Assembly (NCBI GenBank): GCA_964505535.1
Contig: CAZDIU010000104.1
Span: 1-15,441, forward strand
Direction: 5' to 3'
DNA from: JAABRU01 sp964505535
GTDB taxonomy: Bacteria; Desulfobacterota; Desulfobacteria; Desulfobacterales; Desulfococcaceae
DNA: 15,441 bases
A program made the position numbers and the translations under genes. Under the pieces are notes generated by a model. That model was given only the letters and a program-made list of their open reading frames with translations. It made no database searches and had not been told where the DNA came from. Each line of letters begins with the position of its first letter. Within the stretch, counting starts at the first letter, position 1. This document shows, one piece after another, positions 1 to 7,042 of the stretch.

Positions 1-2705
1 TCACTTTGCCGGAGATTCTGCGCTCCAATCTGGCTGAAGTCATTCTGCGCATGATTGCGCTGAAGCTGGGCGATATTAAGGAATTTCCCTTTATTGACCG
101 TCCGGCAGACAAAAGCATTCAGGACGGATTCAATTTGCTGGAGGAACTGGGCGCGATTGTCCGGGCTGAAAAGAAAGAGGGAGAGGAAAAACCTGTTCCC
201 TATGTTCTCACCGAACGCGGCAGTACAATGGCCTCTCTGCCTTTGGATCCGCGGTTGTCACGGATACTGCTGGAAGCCACAGAACGGGGCTGTCCGGAGG
301 AAGTCAGAATCATTGCAGCCGCTCTCAGCATTCAGGACCCCAGGGAACGGCCTGCGGAAAAAATCAAGGCTGCGGATCAGGCACATGCCCAGTTCAAAGA
401 CCCGGATTCGGATTTCATGACCCTGCTCAACATCTGGAATACATGGCAGCAAACCCGTGAAAATCTGAAATCACAGTCAAAGATGCGCAAATACTGCAAA
501 GAGAATTTTCTTTCCTTTCGCCGGATGCAGGAATGGCGGGATATTCATTGGCAGATTTCCCTGATTCTGGAAGAGCAGGGAATTCCCAATGCCGCTGCGC
601 AGGAAACCACAGGGAAAAAAGAGGAAAAATCCGCTTTTTCCCCCAAATATGCTGCCATTCATCAGGCCATTCTCAGCGGATTCCTTTCCAATATAGCCAT
701 GAAAAAGGAAAAACAGTTTTACAAAGGGGCCAGGGACAAAGAGGTCATGCTGTTTCCCGGTTCCGGCCTGTTTGCCAATCCGGGAGCGTGGATTGTGGCC
801 GCGGAGATGGTGGAAACCACACGGCTTTTTGCCCGGATCGCGGCTCATATTGATCCGGAATGGATTGAACCCATTGGCAAAGATCAGTGCAGATACACAT
901 ATCTCAAACCCCACTGGGAACGAAACCGGGGAGAAGTCACAGCCACCGAGCAGGTCAGTCTGTACGGCCTGATTATCCATCCGGGGCGGCCGGTTTCCTA
1001 TGGCCGGATCAATCCTGCGGAAGCCACAGAAATCTTTATCCGCAGCGCAATTGTGCAGGGAGATCTGCGCCAGTCCTTTCCCTTTATGGAGCATAACCAG
1101 CGTCTCATTACGGAAATTCAGGACATGGAAGACCGGATGCGCAGACGGGATCTGCTGGTGAGCGAGGAGGATTTGTACCGTTTTTACGCAGATCGGCTGG
1201 AGGGAGTCTGTGATGTCCGTTCCCTGCGGCATCTGCTGAAAACCCGGAAAGATGATTTTCTGCGCATGAAAAAAGAGGATCTGCTGCTCAGTCTGCCCAA
1301 CCCTGATGAACTTTCCCAGTTTCCGGAGCAGATTTCTTTGGGAAACACCGTGATTCCCTGTGAGTACAAATTTGAACCGGGAAAAGAGCATGACGGTGTG
1401 ACACTGAAAATCTCCTCTGCCCTTGCGCCGTGCATTGCGCCCGAAGCTGTGGACTGGGTGGTTCCGGGACTGTTCCGGGAAAAGGTCACGACTCTTATCA
1501 AAGGACTGCCCAAAGAATTCCGCAGGCAACTGGTTCCGGTAAATCAGACCGTGGATGTCATTGTCCAGGACATGCCCAGAGAGGAGAACATTCCCCTGAT
1601 TACCGCGTTAAGCCGTTTTATTTACCGGAAATTCGGCACTGACATTCCCGCGTCCGCGTGGGATACCAAAACTTTGCCGGATCATCTGAAAATGCGCATT
1701 TCCCTGCGCGGGCCGCACGGTGAGGAACTCCGGGCCGGAAGAGATCCCGCGATTCTGGTGCAGGGCGCAGCTCCGCAGGTGAATCCGGATGATTTTGCAG
1801 CCGCACGGCAAAGATGGGAGCGCAGAGGCATTGCAGAATGGGATTTCGGAGATTTGCCGGAAACGTTGACACTGAAAGGGGAAAAAGGAGAGAAATGGAC
1901 AGCTTATCCGGGGCTGAAGATTGAGGAAAACGATCTGTGTCTGCGCCTGTTCAAAGACAGAAGCGAATCCCTCAAATCCCACAAACAGGGCATTGTCCGG
2001 CTGTTTTCCCTGCATTTTGCCAAAGAGGTGCGGATGCTCAAATATCAGTTGGCTTTGCCCGGCAGTTCCGCACTGCCCGCACGTTATTTCGGTGGCAGCA
2101 AAGTGCTGGAAAAAGAAATGCTGGACAGCATTCTGGAAAATCTGTTTTCTCTGAACATCCGAACTCCTGAAGAATTTGAAACCCATGCGAAAAATGCGGA
2201 ATCTGTGATTGCGGAAAAAGGAATGCAGAAACTGCGGACAGTCATCCGGTTGCTGGACGCGTATCATGAATGCCGGACAGTGCTGTATGATCTGGAAAAT
2301 GCGAACAGAAACAGCGCGGGACTCATACAGTTTCTCGCTGGGCTGCGCAACAGTCTGGCCAATCTGGTGCCGGAACATTTTGTCATTTTGTATCATGAGG
2401 AACGCATGGTGCATCTGGAACGCTATGTCAAAGCCATCGCGATCCGGGCACAGCGGGCAATGCACAGTTTTGAAAAGGATCAGGCAAAAGCAGCGGAAGT
2501 GAAAACCCATACAGATCGGCTCAACCGCCTGCTCAAAGAATTGTCTCCCCATGTGACAGAGGAAAAAAGAAATGCAGTGGAGGATTTTTTCTGGTTATTG
2601 GAAGAATACAAAGTCTCACTCTTCGCGCAGGAACTCAAAACCCCGGTGAAAATCTCTGCCAAAAAACTGGAGACTCTCTATGCGGACATACAGCGGATGG
2701 TGTGA
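1..2705 (+). CDS. hrpA: ATP-dependent RNA helicase HrpA, 5'-truncated by window edge
   Basis: This is the C-terminal 900 residues of a DEAH-box RNA helicase of the HrpA type. The frame is open to the window edge; the TTG at position 6 is an internal leucine codon, not a start. Translation begins with the conserved post-helicase segment (PEILRSNLAEVILRM, then LGDIKEFPFIDRP), followed by the winged-helix/HA2 region (about residues 35-130, with LLEELGAIV and LPLDPRLSRILLEA) and an OB-fold-like part (about 215-320, GSGLFANPGAWIVAAEMVET). The long C-terminal DUF3418 region carries the hallmark WVVPGLFREKVTTLIKGLP near residue 490. HrpA proteins are usually about 1,300 residues, so roughly 400 residues with the two RecA domains and DEAH motif lie upstream of the window. 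In E. coli, HrpA acts in mRNA processing and in rescue of stalled ribosomes; the role here is inferred from family. It ends in TGA and is followed by a repeat-rich gap. Confidence 0.93.
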   Translation, partial: TLPEILRSNLAEVILRMIALKLGDIKEFPFIDRPADKSIQDGFNLLEELGAIVRAEKKEGEEKPVPYVLTERGSTMASLPLDPRLSRILLEATERGCPEEVRIIAAALSIQDPRERPAEKIKAADQAHAQFKDPDSDFMTLLNIWNTWQQTRENLKSQSKMRKYCKENFLSFRRMQEWRDIHWQISLILEEQGIPNAAAQETTGKKEEKSAFSPKYAAIHQAILSGFLSNIAMKKEKQFYKGARDKEVMLFPGSGLFANPGAWIVAAEMVETTRLFARIAAHIDPEWIEPIGKDQCRYTYLKPHWERNRGEVTATEQVSLYGLIIHPGRPVSYGRINPAEATEIFIRSAIVQGDLRQSFPFMEHNQRLITEIQDMEDRMRRRDLLVSEEDLYRFYADRLEGVCDVRSLRHLLKTRKDDFLRMKKEDLLLSLPNPDELSQFPEQISLGNTVIPCEYKFEPGKEHDGVTLKISSALAPCIAPEAVDWVVPGLFREKVTTLIKGLPKEFRRQLVPVNQTVDVIVQDMPREENIPLITALSRFIYRKFGTDIPASAWDTKTLPDHLKMRISLRGPHGEELRAGRDPAILVQGAAPQVNPDDFAAARQRWERRGIAEWDFGDLPETLTLKGEKGEKWTAYPGLKIEENDLCLRLFKDRSESLKSHKQGIVRLFSLHFAKEVRMLKYQLALPGSSALPARYFGGSKVLEKEMLDSILENLFSLNIRTPEEFETHAKNAESVIAEKGMQKLRTVIRLLDAYHECRTVLYDLENANRNSAGLIQFLAGLRNSLANLVPEHFVILYHEERMVHLERYVKAIAIRAQRAMHSFEKDQAKAAEVKTHTDRLNRLLKELSPHVTEEKRNAVEDFFWLLEEYKVSLFAQELKTPVKISAKKLETLYADIQRMV

Positions 2706-2730
2706 AAGAGTTCAGATTTCCGAAGTTTTC

Positions 2731-2755
2731 AAATCAATGGGGAACCGGTATAAAA
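2731..2755 (+). repeat. TCAATGG dispersed repeat, copy 1
   Basis: This copy reads AAATCAATGG followed by GGAACCGGTATAAAA. It shares the AAATCAATGG start with the copy before the photolyase gene and ends in a TATAAA box. Consensus over the seven copies is approximately TCAATGGnGAATnnGTATAA. Confidence 0.7.
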
Positions 2756-2799
2756 CCGCATCATCTCATCATCCCTTTCAGCACCTGGTCATTTTCCTG

Positions 2800-2852
2800 T
2801 ACAGCATTCCATGGCTTTATCCTGCATATTTTTTATTTGCATGAATGCTGTA
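2800..2852. repeat. 10-bp perfect inverted repeat
   Basis: TACAGCATTC at 2800-2809 is matched by its exact reverse complement GAATGCTGTA at 2843-2852, with 33 AT-rich bases between. It could form a stem-loop or be a decayed small mobile repeat; no function can be assigned. Confidence 0.5.
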
Positions 2853-2859
2853 TCCTGTT

Positions 2860-2882
2860 TATAATACCCATTCGCCATTGAT
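2860..2882 (-). repeat. TCAATGG dispersed repeat, copy 2 (minus orientation)
   Basis: Read on the minus strand, this copy is ATCAATGGCGAATGGGTATT followed by ATA, matching the family consensus over its whole length. Confidence 0.65.
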
Positions 2883-2940
2883 CTGAAACACAGGTTTTTC
2901 AGAACACACGGAAAATTCTTTTTTCCTGCCTGCAGGCATC

Positions 2941-2981
2941 TTTTCAATGGGGAATCGGCATAATAGCGAATTGCCATTGAC
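2941..2981. repeat. TCAATGG repeat, head-to-head pair (copies 3 and 4)
   Basis: A plus-strand copy (TCAATGGGGAATCGGCATAA from 2944) runs into a minus-strand copy ending CCATTGA at 2980. The two overlap in a central TAATAG, giving a 37-bp imperfect palindrome with 7-bp perfect outer arms (TCAATGG and CCATTGA). This shows the unit can occur as an inverted dimer. Confidence 0.65.
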
Positions 2982-3026
2982 TTTATGCAGTTCAGTCATT
3001 TTTTCCCCAATGCCGATGAACTGACA

Positions 3027-3045
3027 CCCCTCCCGGATGGAGGGG
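3027..3045. repeat. CCCCTCC hairpin, copy 1
   Basis: CCCCTCC (3027-3033) pairs with GGAGGGG (3039-3045) around a CGGAT loop. It is followed by a G-rich stretch rather than a T run, so it reads as a repetitive palindrome more than as a classical terminator. Confidence 0.65.
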
Positions 3046-3097
3046 CGGGGGCAGGATGAATCAGTTTGAAAAACGGTCAGTTATGCCCATCCCCTGA

Positions 3098-3116
3098 CCC
3101 CTCCCGGAGGGAGGGG
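3098..3116. repeat. CCCCTCCC hairpin, copy 2
   Basis: CCCCTCCC (3098-3105) pairs perfectly with GGGAGGGG (3109-3116) over a three-base GGA loop. It is a second copy of the element 70 bases upstream, with a longer stem, and is not followed by a T run. Confidence 0.7.
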
Positions 3117-3152
3117 AACCGCGGGTTCATCCGGTGCTGAAAAAGCGGCGGT

Positions 3153-3186
3153 ATTGCATCAAATCAATGGAGAATTAGTATAATTG
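3153..3186 (+). promoter_or_regulatory. Photolyase upstream element: TCAATGG repeat carrying a -10 box
   Basis: TTGCAT at 3154-3159 and a perfect TATAAT at 3179-3184 are separated by 19 bases, a plausible though slightly long sigma-70 spacing. The whole element is a TCAATGG repeat copy; its first 19 bases, ATTGCATCAAATCAATGGA, also occur exactly before the GNAT gene (11449-11467, minus strand). Transcription would begin near 3191 and leave an untranslated leader of about 44 bases before the ATG at 3235. Promoter activity is inferred, not shown. Confidence 0.45.
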
Positions 3187-3234
3187 TTATCTCCAGCCCA
3201 TCCCAAACACAGAAAAGATCGCACATATCCGCTT

Positions 3235-4608
3235 ATGAAAATTGAGGAAAGCCGTATTCAGCATCTGAACAGAAAAGAAATTCAGCCCGGACATTATGTG
3301 CTGTACTGGATGCAGCAGTCTCAGCGGGCAGAGTGCAATCATGCCCTGGAATACGCGATATTGCAGGCCAATGCACGGAACTTGCCGGTGCTGGCGGTTT
3401 TCGGACTGAGCGCTCAGTATCCGGAAGCCAATCTGCGCCATTACACCTTTATGATCGAGGGACTGAGGGAAACGCGGGAGGAACTGGCCCGGCAGGGAAT
3501 CCGCATGATTATCCGCAGGGCAGAACCGGATAAGGCAGCGGTGGAGGCCGGAAAAAATGCCTGCCTGATTGTCTGCGACCGGGGATATATCCGCCATCAG
3601 AAACAATGGCGGCAGCATGTGGCACAAAAAGCTGTGTGCCCTGTGGTGCAGGTGGAAAGTGATGTGATTGTGCCGGTGGAAACCGTTTCTTCCAAAGCCG
3701 AATATGCTGCCCGCACCATCCGTCCGAAGCTGGGCAGGCATCTTGATTTTTATCTCAGCGGTTTCCGCAGAACCCATCCGCATGTTTCTTCGGCACAAAA
3801 GGAATGGGGCATTCCGGATATTGGGGATTCCGGGGACTGGCTCAAAGATTTGGATATTGATCGGACAGTGTTTCCGGTTTCCGATTTCTGTAAAGGCGGA
3901 ACCTCTCAGGCTGAGATGCTGTTTGAGAAATTCATTGCTGACAAACTCAGCCGTTATGACAGACATCACAACCGGCCGGAAACTGGTGATGTTTCCTGCA
4001 TGAGTCCTTATCTGCATTTTGGCCAGATTTCCCCGCTGTGGCTGGCCCTGCGCATCAAAACGCTGGAAAACAGATATCCGGAAGCGGTTTCAGCCTGGCT
4101 GGAGCAACTGATCATCCGCCGGGAACTGGCAGTGAATTTTGTTCATTATACCCCAAATTATGATCATTATGACTGCCTTCCGCTCTGGGCGCGAACCACG
4201 CTCCATGAACACCGTGATCATCCCAGGGAATATCTTTATACTGCCGAAGAACTGGAAAAAGCCCAAACCCATGATGAATACTGGAATGCTGCCATGTCCG
4301 AAATGATCCTCACCGGTTATATGCACAACCATATGCGCATGTACTGGGGAAAAAAGATTCTGGAATGGAGCCGGACGCCGGAGCAGGCATTTGAAACCCT
4401 TTTGCATCTGAACAACCGGTATTTTCTGGATGGCCGTGATCCCAACTCTTACGCAGGGGTTGGGTGGATATTCGGCCTTCATGACAGGGCATGGAAGCAG
4501 CGATCGGTTTTTGGGAAAATCCGGTGCATGACTGCATCAGGTCTGGAGAGAAAATGTGACATCCGGGCATATGTCCGGAAAATCAGCAGTCTTTCGGGAA
4601 AACAATGA
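3235..4608 (+). CDS. Class II CPD deoxyribodipyrimidine photolyase
   Basis: A 457-residue light-driven flavoenzyme that splits cyclobutane pyrimidine dimers in DNA. The class II pattern is clear along the whole length: YVLYWMQQSQRAECNHAL at the N-terminus (antenna-domain start), EYAARTIRPKLGRHL near residue 155, SPYLHFGQIS near 267, and the C-terminal FAD-domain signatures THDEYWNAAMSEM, MRMYWGKKILEWS and LDGRDPNSYAG (about 410). Trp350 and Trp371 have the spacing of the electron-transfer tryptophan pair of the Methanosarcina mazei enzyme. ATG 3235 is preferred over TTG 3184 because homology begins just after it and the TTG overlaps the predicted -10 box; no strong Shine-Dalgarno is visible before it. 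Its TGA overlaps an in-frame ATG of the next frame, but that gene probably starts further down. The family name phr is used for several classes, so no symbol is given. Confidence 0.93.
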   Translation: MKIEESRIQHLNRKEIQPGHYVLYWMQQSQRAECNHALEYAILQANARNLPVLAVFGLSAQYPEANLRHYTFMIEGLRETREELARQGIRMIIRRAEPDKAAVEAGKNACLIVCDRGYIRHQKQWRQHVAQKAVCPVVQVESDVIVPVETVSSKAEYAARTIRPKLGRHLDFYLSGFRRTHPHVSSAQKEWGIPDIGDSGDWLKDLDIDRTVFPVSDFCKGGTSQAEMLFEKFIADKLSRYDRHHNRPETGDVSCMSPYLHFGQISPLWLALRIKTLENRYPEAVSAWLEQLIIRRELAVNFVHYTPNYDHYDCLPLWARTTLHEHRDHPREYLYTAEELEKAQTHDEYWNAAMSEMILTGYMHNHMRMYWGKKILEWSRTPEQAFETLLHLNNRYFLDGRDPNSYAGVGWIFGLHDRAWKQRSVFGKIRCMTASGLERKCDIRAYVRKISSLSGKQ

Positions 4609-4640
4609 GCAGAAAATATCATCTGCTTTCATTCTTTATA

Positions 4641-4669
4641 TTTACATTTACATATTTTTATCCTATTCT
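4641..4669 (+). promoter_or_regulatory. Predicted sigma-70 promoter for the FdhE-like gene
   Basis: TTTACA (4641-4646), a 17-base spacer and TATTCT (4664-4669) lie in an unusually AT-rich stretch directly after the photolyase stop codon. Start of transcription would fall near 4676, about 50 bases before the ATG at 4725. This supports the downstream start for fdhE, since the longer frame would place coding sequence over the promoter. Confidence 0.45.
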
Positions 4670-4724
4670 GAATATCAGAACAGAAAACAAAAAAATGCAG
4701 GCTCATCAGAAAGAGGATACAGAC

Positions 4725-5591
4725 ATGCCGGAAAAATTGTCAGGAGTGGCCCCGGAACTGCTGAAAAAAGCAGTTGAAAAAGTGAAACATGCCAGACCTG
4801 CCTATGCACAGATACTGGAATTTCACGAAAAACTGTTTATCGTCCAGGAGCAGAGCCTCTCTGCGGTGCGGATAGGGTCCATCTGTCTTCCCCCGGATTT
4901 GGCCAGACTGAAAAAAAATGAAAGAATGCCGTTGATTTCCAAAAATGATTTTCTCATTGATGCGGATCTTTCCCGATCCCTGTTTGCTGAGATATGGGAA
5001 ATGGCGGCAAATCCTGAAAACGGACTTCCCGCATTTGCTGCCGCGGGGAAAAGGGATATTCCCAAACCTGAGCCTGAACCCCTGTTTTCCGCTGTTCTGA
5101 ACGAAAACAGGGAAGTGTTTGAGAAAGCAGGTCGGAAAATGGGCATGGATCCGCAAATTGCCGAATTCCTCGCCATAAGCAGCCTTGTTCCCTCTCTGAG
5201 GGTGTGCAGCCATCAGCTTTCCCATCATCTTGATTCGGACAACTGGGAGGCCGGATACTGTCCCGTCTGCGGAAGTATGCCCAGCCTTTCGGTGCTCAGG
5301 GAAAAAGGGGACAGGCATATGATATGCGGTTTCTGCCGAAAGGAATGGGCAGTTTCGCGTTTTCTCTGTTTCCATTGCAATACTGCGGATGCAAAGCACC
5401 ATCAGTATTTTTACACAGATGAGGAAAAGGAATACCGGGTGGAGGTCTGCGATCAGTGCGGGACTTATCTGAAAACGGTGGATATGCGGAAAATGGATCG
5501 TTTTTTTTACCCTCCTCTTGAGGAGATTGTCACGCTTCATCTGGATATGAACGCACAGGGAAAAGGGTATCACAGCCTTTGGGATCTGTGA
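4725..5591 (+). CDS. fdhE: FdhE-like formate dehydrogenase accessory protein
   Basis: A 288-residue cytoplasmic protein resembling FdhE, which in E. coli is needed for maturation of formate dehydrogenases and binds iron and the catalytic subunit. The C-terminal half carries four CxxC pairs at about Cys179/182 (CPVCGSMPSLS), 201/204 (CGFCRKEW), 215/218 (CFHCNT) and 242/245 (CDQCGTYLKTVD), the rubredoxin-like layout of the family. The start at ATG 4725 is chosen because AAGAGG lies 8 bases before it and family similarity begins after it. A longer frame opens at 4605, overlapping the photolyase stop as ATGA, but its first 40 residues are AT-rich, hydrophobic and unlike FdhE. No formate dehydrogenase subunit gene is in the window, so its client is encoded elsewhere. 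A gene of the same family with another client cannot be excluded. Confidence 0.85.
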   Translation: MPEKLSGVAPELLKKAVEKVKHARPAYAQILEFHEKLFIVQEQSLSAVRIGSICLPPDLARLKKNERMPLISKNDFLIDADLSRSLFAEIWEMAANPENGLPAFAAAGKRDIPKPEPEPLFSAVLNENREVFEKAGRKMGMDPQIAEFLAISSLVPSLRVCSHQLSHHLDSDNWEAGYCPVCGSMPSLSVLREKGDRHMICGFCRKEWAVSRFLCFHCNTADAKHHQYFYTDEEKEYRVEVCDQCGTYLKTVDMRKMDRFFYPPLEEIVTLHLDMNAQGKGYHSLWDL

Positions 5592-5593
5592 TG

Positions 5594-5653
5594 AGCCAAA
5601 CTGAAAGTTTTGTGTTCCGGAAAGAAGTGTTCCCGCAAAACGGAAAGTTTGAT
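5594..5653. repeat. ACTGAAAGT hairpin pair downstream of fdhE
   Basis: CCAAACTGAAAGTTTTG begins 4 bases after the fdhE stop codon: AAACT and AGTTT pair around a GAA loop. About 30 bases on, CAAAACGGAAAGTTTG repeats the pattern imperfectly. The same core occurs in stronger hairpins at 9542-9611 and 15364-15428. The position directly after a stop codon suggests an mRNA 3'-end or stabilising role, but there is no T run. Confidence 0.5.
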
Positions 5654-5777
5654 TAATCCGTAAACAGTCTGAGGCCGAAAGGATGGCATTTCAGGGTGTT
5701 GCGGATTCATGAAAATTTGGCATTCCGGAAACCGATCAGTCTGATCCCTTTACTCAAAAGACAAGGAAAAACATACC

Positions 5778-6371
5778 ATGAATACAGACAGAAAAAAATG
5801 GGGAGCTTCCGAATGGCTGGCCGAAGGAATTCGCTGCTTTCATCTGCCTGACGGGGTCAAAGCGGTGGAAGCCCTGAACAAATCCATTCAGCTCAATCCG
5901 GAACACCGTGGATCCAGCGGAGATACGGCCTATTTTTATCTGGGGAAAATCTATGAGGTGGAGGGACGCCTGGAAGGAGCAGTCGAACTGTATTCCAAAG
6001 CATTGGCTCTGTGGTCTGAAGATGAGGAAAGCCTGATCGGACGCGGAAGCTGTTTTTATGCACGCGGTGACTATGACAGAGCCATAGCGGATTTTGAAAA
6101 AGTCCTTGCCATTCCCCATAACAGGCGCAATGTTTCTCCGCCGGATCTGTACTACGGACTGGCTTTGAGCTGGTCCCAAAAAAGGGCGTATGGAAAAGCC
6201 GCTGAATTTGCCAAAAGAGCCATTGACGAATCCCCGGATTATGATGAATATGTGTATCATCTGAGAAACATCATAAAAGCGGATGAATCCGCGATACCGG
6301 ATGAATCTGTATATCTCATGCAGTACAAAAAACTGCTGGCCGACATGGAAATGAAACTGGCCGGAAACTGA
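5778..6371 (+). CDS. Tetratricopeptide repeat protein
   Basis: A 197-residue protein made almost wholly of helical TPR-like units. Typical TPR spacing is seen in AYFYLGKIYEVEGRLEGAVELYSKAL (about residues 55-82), SLIGRGSCFYARGDYDRAIADFEKVL (about 88-115) and LYYGLALSWSQKRAYGKAAEFAKRAI (about 124-152), with a less regular first unit (KAVEALNKSIQLNPEH). There is no signal peptide or membrane segment, so it is probably a cytoplasmic protein-interaction scaffold. AAGGA at 5763-5767 supports the ATG at 5778. A PilZ-domain gene follows after 48 bases on the same strand and the two may be co-transcribed. The partner protein is unknown. Confidence 0.85.
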   Translation: MNTDRKKWGASEWLAEGIRCFHLPDGVKAVEALNKSIQLNPEHRGSSGDTAYFYLGKIYEVEGRLEGAVELYSKALALWSEDEESLIGRGSCFYARGDYDRAIADFEKVLAIPHNRRNVSPPDLYYGLALSWSQKRAYGKAAEFAKRAIDESPDYDEYVYHLRNIIKADESAIPDESVYLMQYKKLLADMEMKLAGN

Positions 6372-6406
6372 ACCATCTGAAAGATCAGGTCGGAAATCAA
6401 AAAGAC

Positions 6407-6414
6407 AGGAGAGG
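6407..6414 (+). promoter_or_regulatory. Strong Shine-Dalgarno of the PilZ gene
   Basis: AGGAGAGG ends 5 bases before the ATG at 6420, the strongest ribosome-binding site in the window; it fixes the start of the PilZ protein. Confidence 0.7.
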
Positions 6415-6419
6415 CCGTA

Positions 6420-6815
6420 ATGAAAGATGAACTGAAGACCAAACCCCAGCTGATCGAAGAACTGGAGCAGATGCGCAGAAGGGTGGAGGAACTTGAATCG
6501 CAGATTGCCAGAATGGAAAGGGAGAAAGCCGAAGCAAGGAAAGAACTGGTTCGGCGGCAGGAACGGAAAGGTTTGCGTGCCAATATTGAATTCATAACAG
6601 ATTTTGATATTGTGGATGCCAGGGGAATTGATATTTCCGAAGGGGGCATCAGTTTTGAACTGTATGAGGAACTGCCTTTTGAACTGCGTTTTGAGCTGGA
6701 AAACCGGCTCCACCACTATCGGGCCAATCTGGTCTGGGTCAAACGGATTCCCGAAGGCGGATTCCGTTTTGGTCTGATGTTTGTCCGGCCCCCCCAGTCA
6801 GGCGACTCTTTCTGA
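6420..6815 (+). CDS. Coiled-coil PilZ-domain protein, putative c-di-GMP receptor
   Basis: A 131-residue protein with two parts. Residues about 5-48 are a charged heptad-like helix (LIEELEQMRRRVEELESQIARM), a probable coiled coil for dimerisation. Residues about 49-125 form a PilZ-type domain: R49-KGL-R53 fits the RxxxR arginine motif and D71-I-S73-EG-G76 fits DxSxxG, the two motifs that bind cyclic di-GMP in this family. Both motifs are intact, so ligand binding is plausible. No output domain is present, so it may act through a partner, possibly the TPR protein encoded upstream. No signal peptide is seen. The PilZ assignment is firm; the regulated process is unknown. Confidence 0.83.
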   Translation: MKDELKTKPQLIEELEQMRRRVEELESQIARMEREKAEARKELVRRQERKGLRANIEFITDFDIVDARGIDISEGGISFELYEELPFELRFELENRLHHYRANLVWVKRIPEGGFRFGLMFVRPPQSGDSF

Positions 6816-6934
6816 AATTTGTGCAGACTGCTTTTTCCTGCAACTGAAATCATGATAACTGTTGCATTTCTCTCCTAAAACCGTACCATTCTCAGTTCAC
6901 GGCACATCAGATGTGCACCCGTTTTTTACCGGTC

Positions 6935-6967
6935 AAACCCTGATGGTTTTGAAAACCTTCAGGGTTT
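6935..6967. terminator. Long hairpin between PilZ and radical SAM genes
   Basis: AAACCCTGATGGTTTT (6935-6950) pairs with AAAACCTTCAGGGTTT (6952-6967) with one mismatch around a single central base (a minimal loop of about 3 bases would form). A T-rich TTTTAATT follows on the plus strand and an A-rich stretch precedes, so it could stop transcription from the TPR-PilZ side and shield the radical SAM gene. A smaller CACAT/ATGTG hairpin lies at 6903-6915. Confidence 0.5.
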
Positions 6968-7042
6968 TAATTGATGTGCAGTCAGGCAAAAGCTGCTCCC
7001 TGCATCCCATTGCTTCATTCTGAATATAACAAGGGTAACTGT

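Larger units (their letters stand above)
2706..3152. other. Repeat-rich gene-free spacer between hrpA and photolyase
   Basis: About 450 bases with no credible gene. It holds one plus-strand copy of the TCAATGG repeat (2731-2755), one minus-strand copy (2860-2882), a head-to-head pair (2941-2981), a 10-bp inverted repeat (2800-2809 with 2843-2852) and two CCCCTCC hairpins (3027-3045 and 3098-3116). The only short open frame, on the minus strand over 2789-2977, is made largely of repeat sequence and has no recognisable domain. Confidence 0.7.

Noticed and set aside
477..2552. Long minus-strand open frames across hrpA (477-1529 and 1608-2552)
   Set aside because: They lie opposite a well-conserved helicase, have no recognisable domains and are explained by the codon bias of the plus-strand gene.
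2789..2977. 62-codon minus-strand frame in the hrpA-photolyase spacer
   Set aside because: It is built from two TCAATGG repeat copies, giving repeated peptide words, and has no other support.
2731..3186. CRISPR array in the repeat cluster
   Set aside because: Repeats are in both orientations, unevenly spaced and variable, with no cas genes.
3187..4017. Minus-strand open frame opposite the photolyase gene
   Set aside because: Shadow of a clearly recognised plus-strand enzyme; no family features or ribosome-binding site.
5699..5713. 15-base exact match TTGCGGATTCATGAA between 5699 and 11876
   Set aside because: A match of this length is not rare by chance in 15 kb and the flanks do not agree.
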